DNA of 45,407 nt from contig NZ_JAAGNI010000524.1 of assembly GCF_010550605.1 (NCBI RefSeq), forward strand, positions 1 to 45,407. The letters run 5' to 3'. Source of the stretch: Streptomyces sp. SID9727. GTDB taxonomy: Bacteria > Actinomycetota > Actinomycetes > Streptomycetales > Streptomycetaceae. The position numbers and the translations under genes are program-made. Shown here one piece after another: positions 44,983 through 45,407 of this stretch (positions are counted from its first letter, which is position 1; every line of letters starts with the position of its first letter). The notes beneath the pieces are model-generated. The model had not been told where the DNA came from and ran no database searches. It saw only the letters and a list, made by a program, of their open reading frames with translations.

Positions 44983-45407
44983 GGGCGCGGGAGCGCGGCG
45001 CGCTGGTGCTGCTGTCGGCGGCGTCCGGGGCGGCGGACGCGTTCGTCTTCCTCGGTGTCGGCCAGGTCTTCGCCGGCGTGATGACCGGGAACCTGGTGCT
45101 GCTGGGCGCCTCGGCCGCCGGGGCGGGCGAGGAGGGCGTCGCGCTGCGGGTGGTCGCCGCGCTGGTCTCGTACGCCTGCGGGGTGGCCGGTGCGGCGCTG
45201 GCCGGTGAGCGGATGTGGCGGCGGGTGCCGTTGATGCTGCTGGCCGAGGTGGCGCTGCTCGCGGCGGGGGCGGGGCTGTGGGCGGCCCGGCCGGCGCCGT
45301 CGGACGCGGACCGGCTGGGCCTGCTGGTGCTCATGGGGCTCGCGATGGGCATCCAGGGCCGGGTGCGGGCGACGCCCACGAACTACTTCACCGGGACGCT
45401 GACGTCG
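44979..45407 (+). CDS. YoaK/DUF1275 membrane protein, 3' end outside window
   Basis: The visible 143 codons start at a GTG overlapping the photolyase stop (GTGA). They encode ARERGALVLLSAASGAADAFVFLGV, then FAGVMTGNLVLLGA and further hydrophobic segments. The last visible stretch is RVRATPTNYFTGTLTS, the usual TT/TNYFTGTL motif of the DUF1275 family. Function unknown. The gene continues past the window end. Confidence 0.88.
   Translation, partial: MRARERGALVLLSAASGAADAFVFLGVGQVFAGVMTGNLVLLGASAAGAGEEGVALRVVAALVSYACGVAGAALAGERMWRRVPLMLLAEVALLAAGAGLWAARPAPSDADRLGLLVLMGLAMGIQGRVRATPTNYFTGTLTS

Overview
The window is high-GC actinobacterial DNA, almost certainly from a Streptomyces or close relative. 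The reasons are very strong G/C at third codon positions, frequent GTG starts, 4-base GTGA stop/start overlaps, and a gas-vesicle cluster in the order gvpO-A-F-G-Y-Z-J-L-S-K known from streptomycetes. No tRNA, rRNA, insertion sequence, phage gene or CRISPR array was seen.

Region 1 (1-11.6 kb, minus strand) is the 5' end of a non-ribosomal peptide synthetase (NRPS) gene that runs out of the window, preceded by an MbtH-like gene. The visible protein is C-A-PCP-C-A-PCP-C-A-PCP-C, with no epimerase and no loading module. The first C domain resembles that of EntF, so it probably accepts an acyl or aryl starter from another protein. The second A domain has a glutamine-type specificity code. A strong hairpin follows mbtH, and a perfect 18-bp palindrome lies just upstream of the NRPS.

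Region 2 (12.1-18.9 kb) holds ordinary accessory genes: an RNA 2',3'-cyclic phosphodiesterase, a hemerythrin protein behind a sigma-B-type promoter, a Rieske/FAD oxidoreductase, a FemABX aminoacyltransferase, and a TetR-MFS efflux operon. The TetR gene has two perfect 13-bp operators placed as -35 and -10 of an apparently leaderless promoter.

Region 3 (19.0-28.5 kb) is the ten-gene gas-vesicle operon followed by stress genes: an Asp23/Gls24 protein, a sigma-B-family sigma factor with a possible autoregulatory promoter, an NADPH-dependent FMN reductase-like flavoprotein, a 56-residue membrane protein with a textbook terminator, and an RsbU/SpoIIE-type phosphatase. No anti-sigma or anti-anti-sigma gene lies beside them.

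Region 4 (28.5-45.4 kb) mixes a translationally coupled ATP-grasp ligase/CocE-type hydrolase pair, an ECF41 sigma factor, DUF488 and TUDOR-like small proteins, a family-5 uracil-DNA glycosylase, a DUF4232 lipoprotein, a GlxA-type regulator with an isochorismatase-like hydrolase, several DUF proteins, a VanZ protein, an SDR-DUF2867 protein, a photolyase, and the start of a YoaK/DUF1275 membrane protein cut by the window end. DNA repair (UDG, photolyase), redox (hemerythrin, flavoproteins, F420-type enzyme) and stress signalling (two sigma factors, one phosphatase) recur, so 12-45 kb looks like a stress-adaptation neighbourhood beside the right edge of a peptide biosynthetic cluster.
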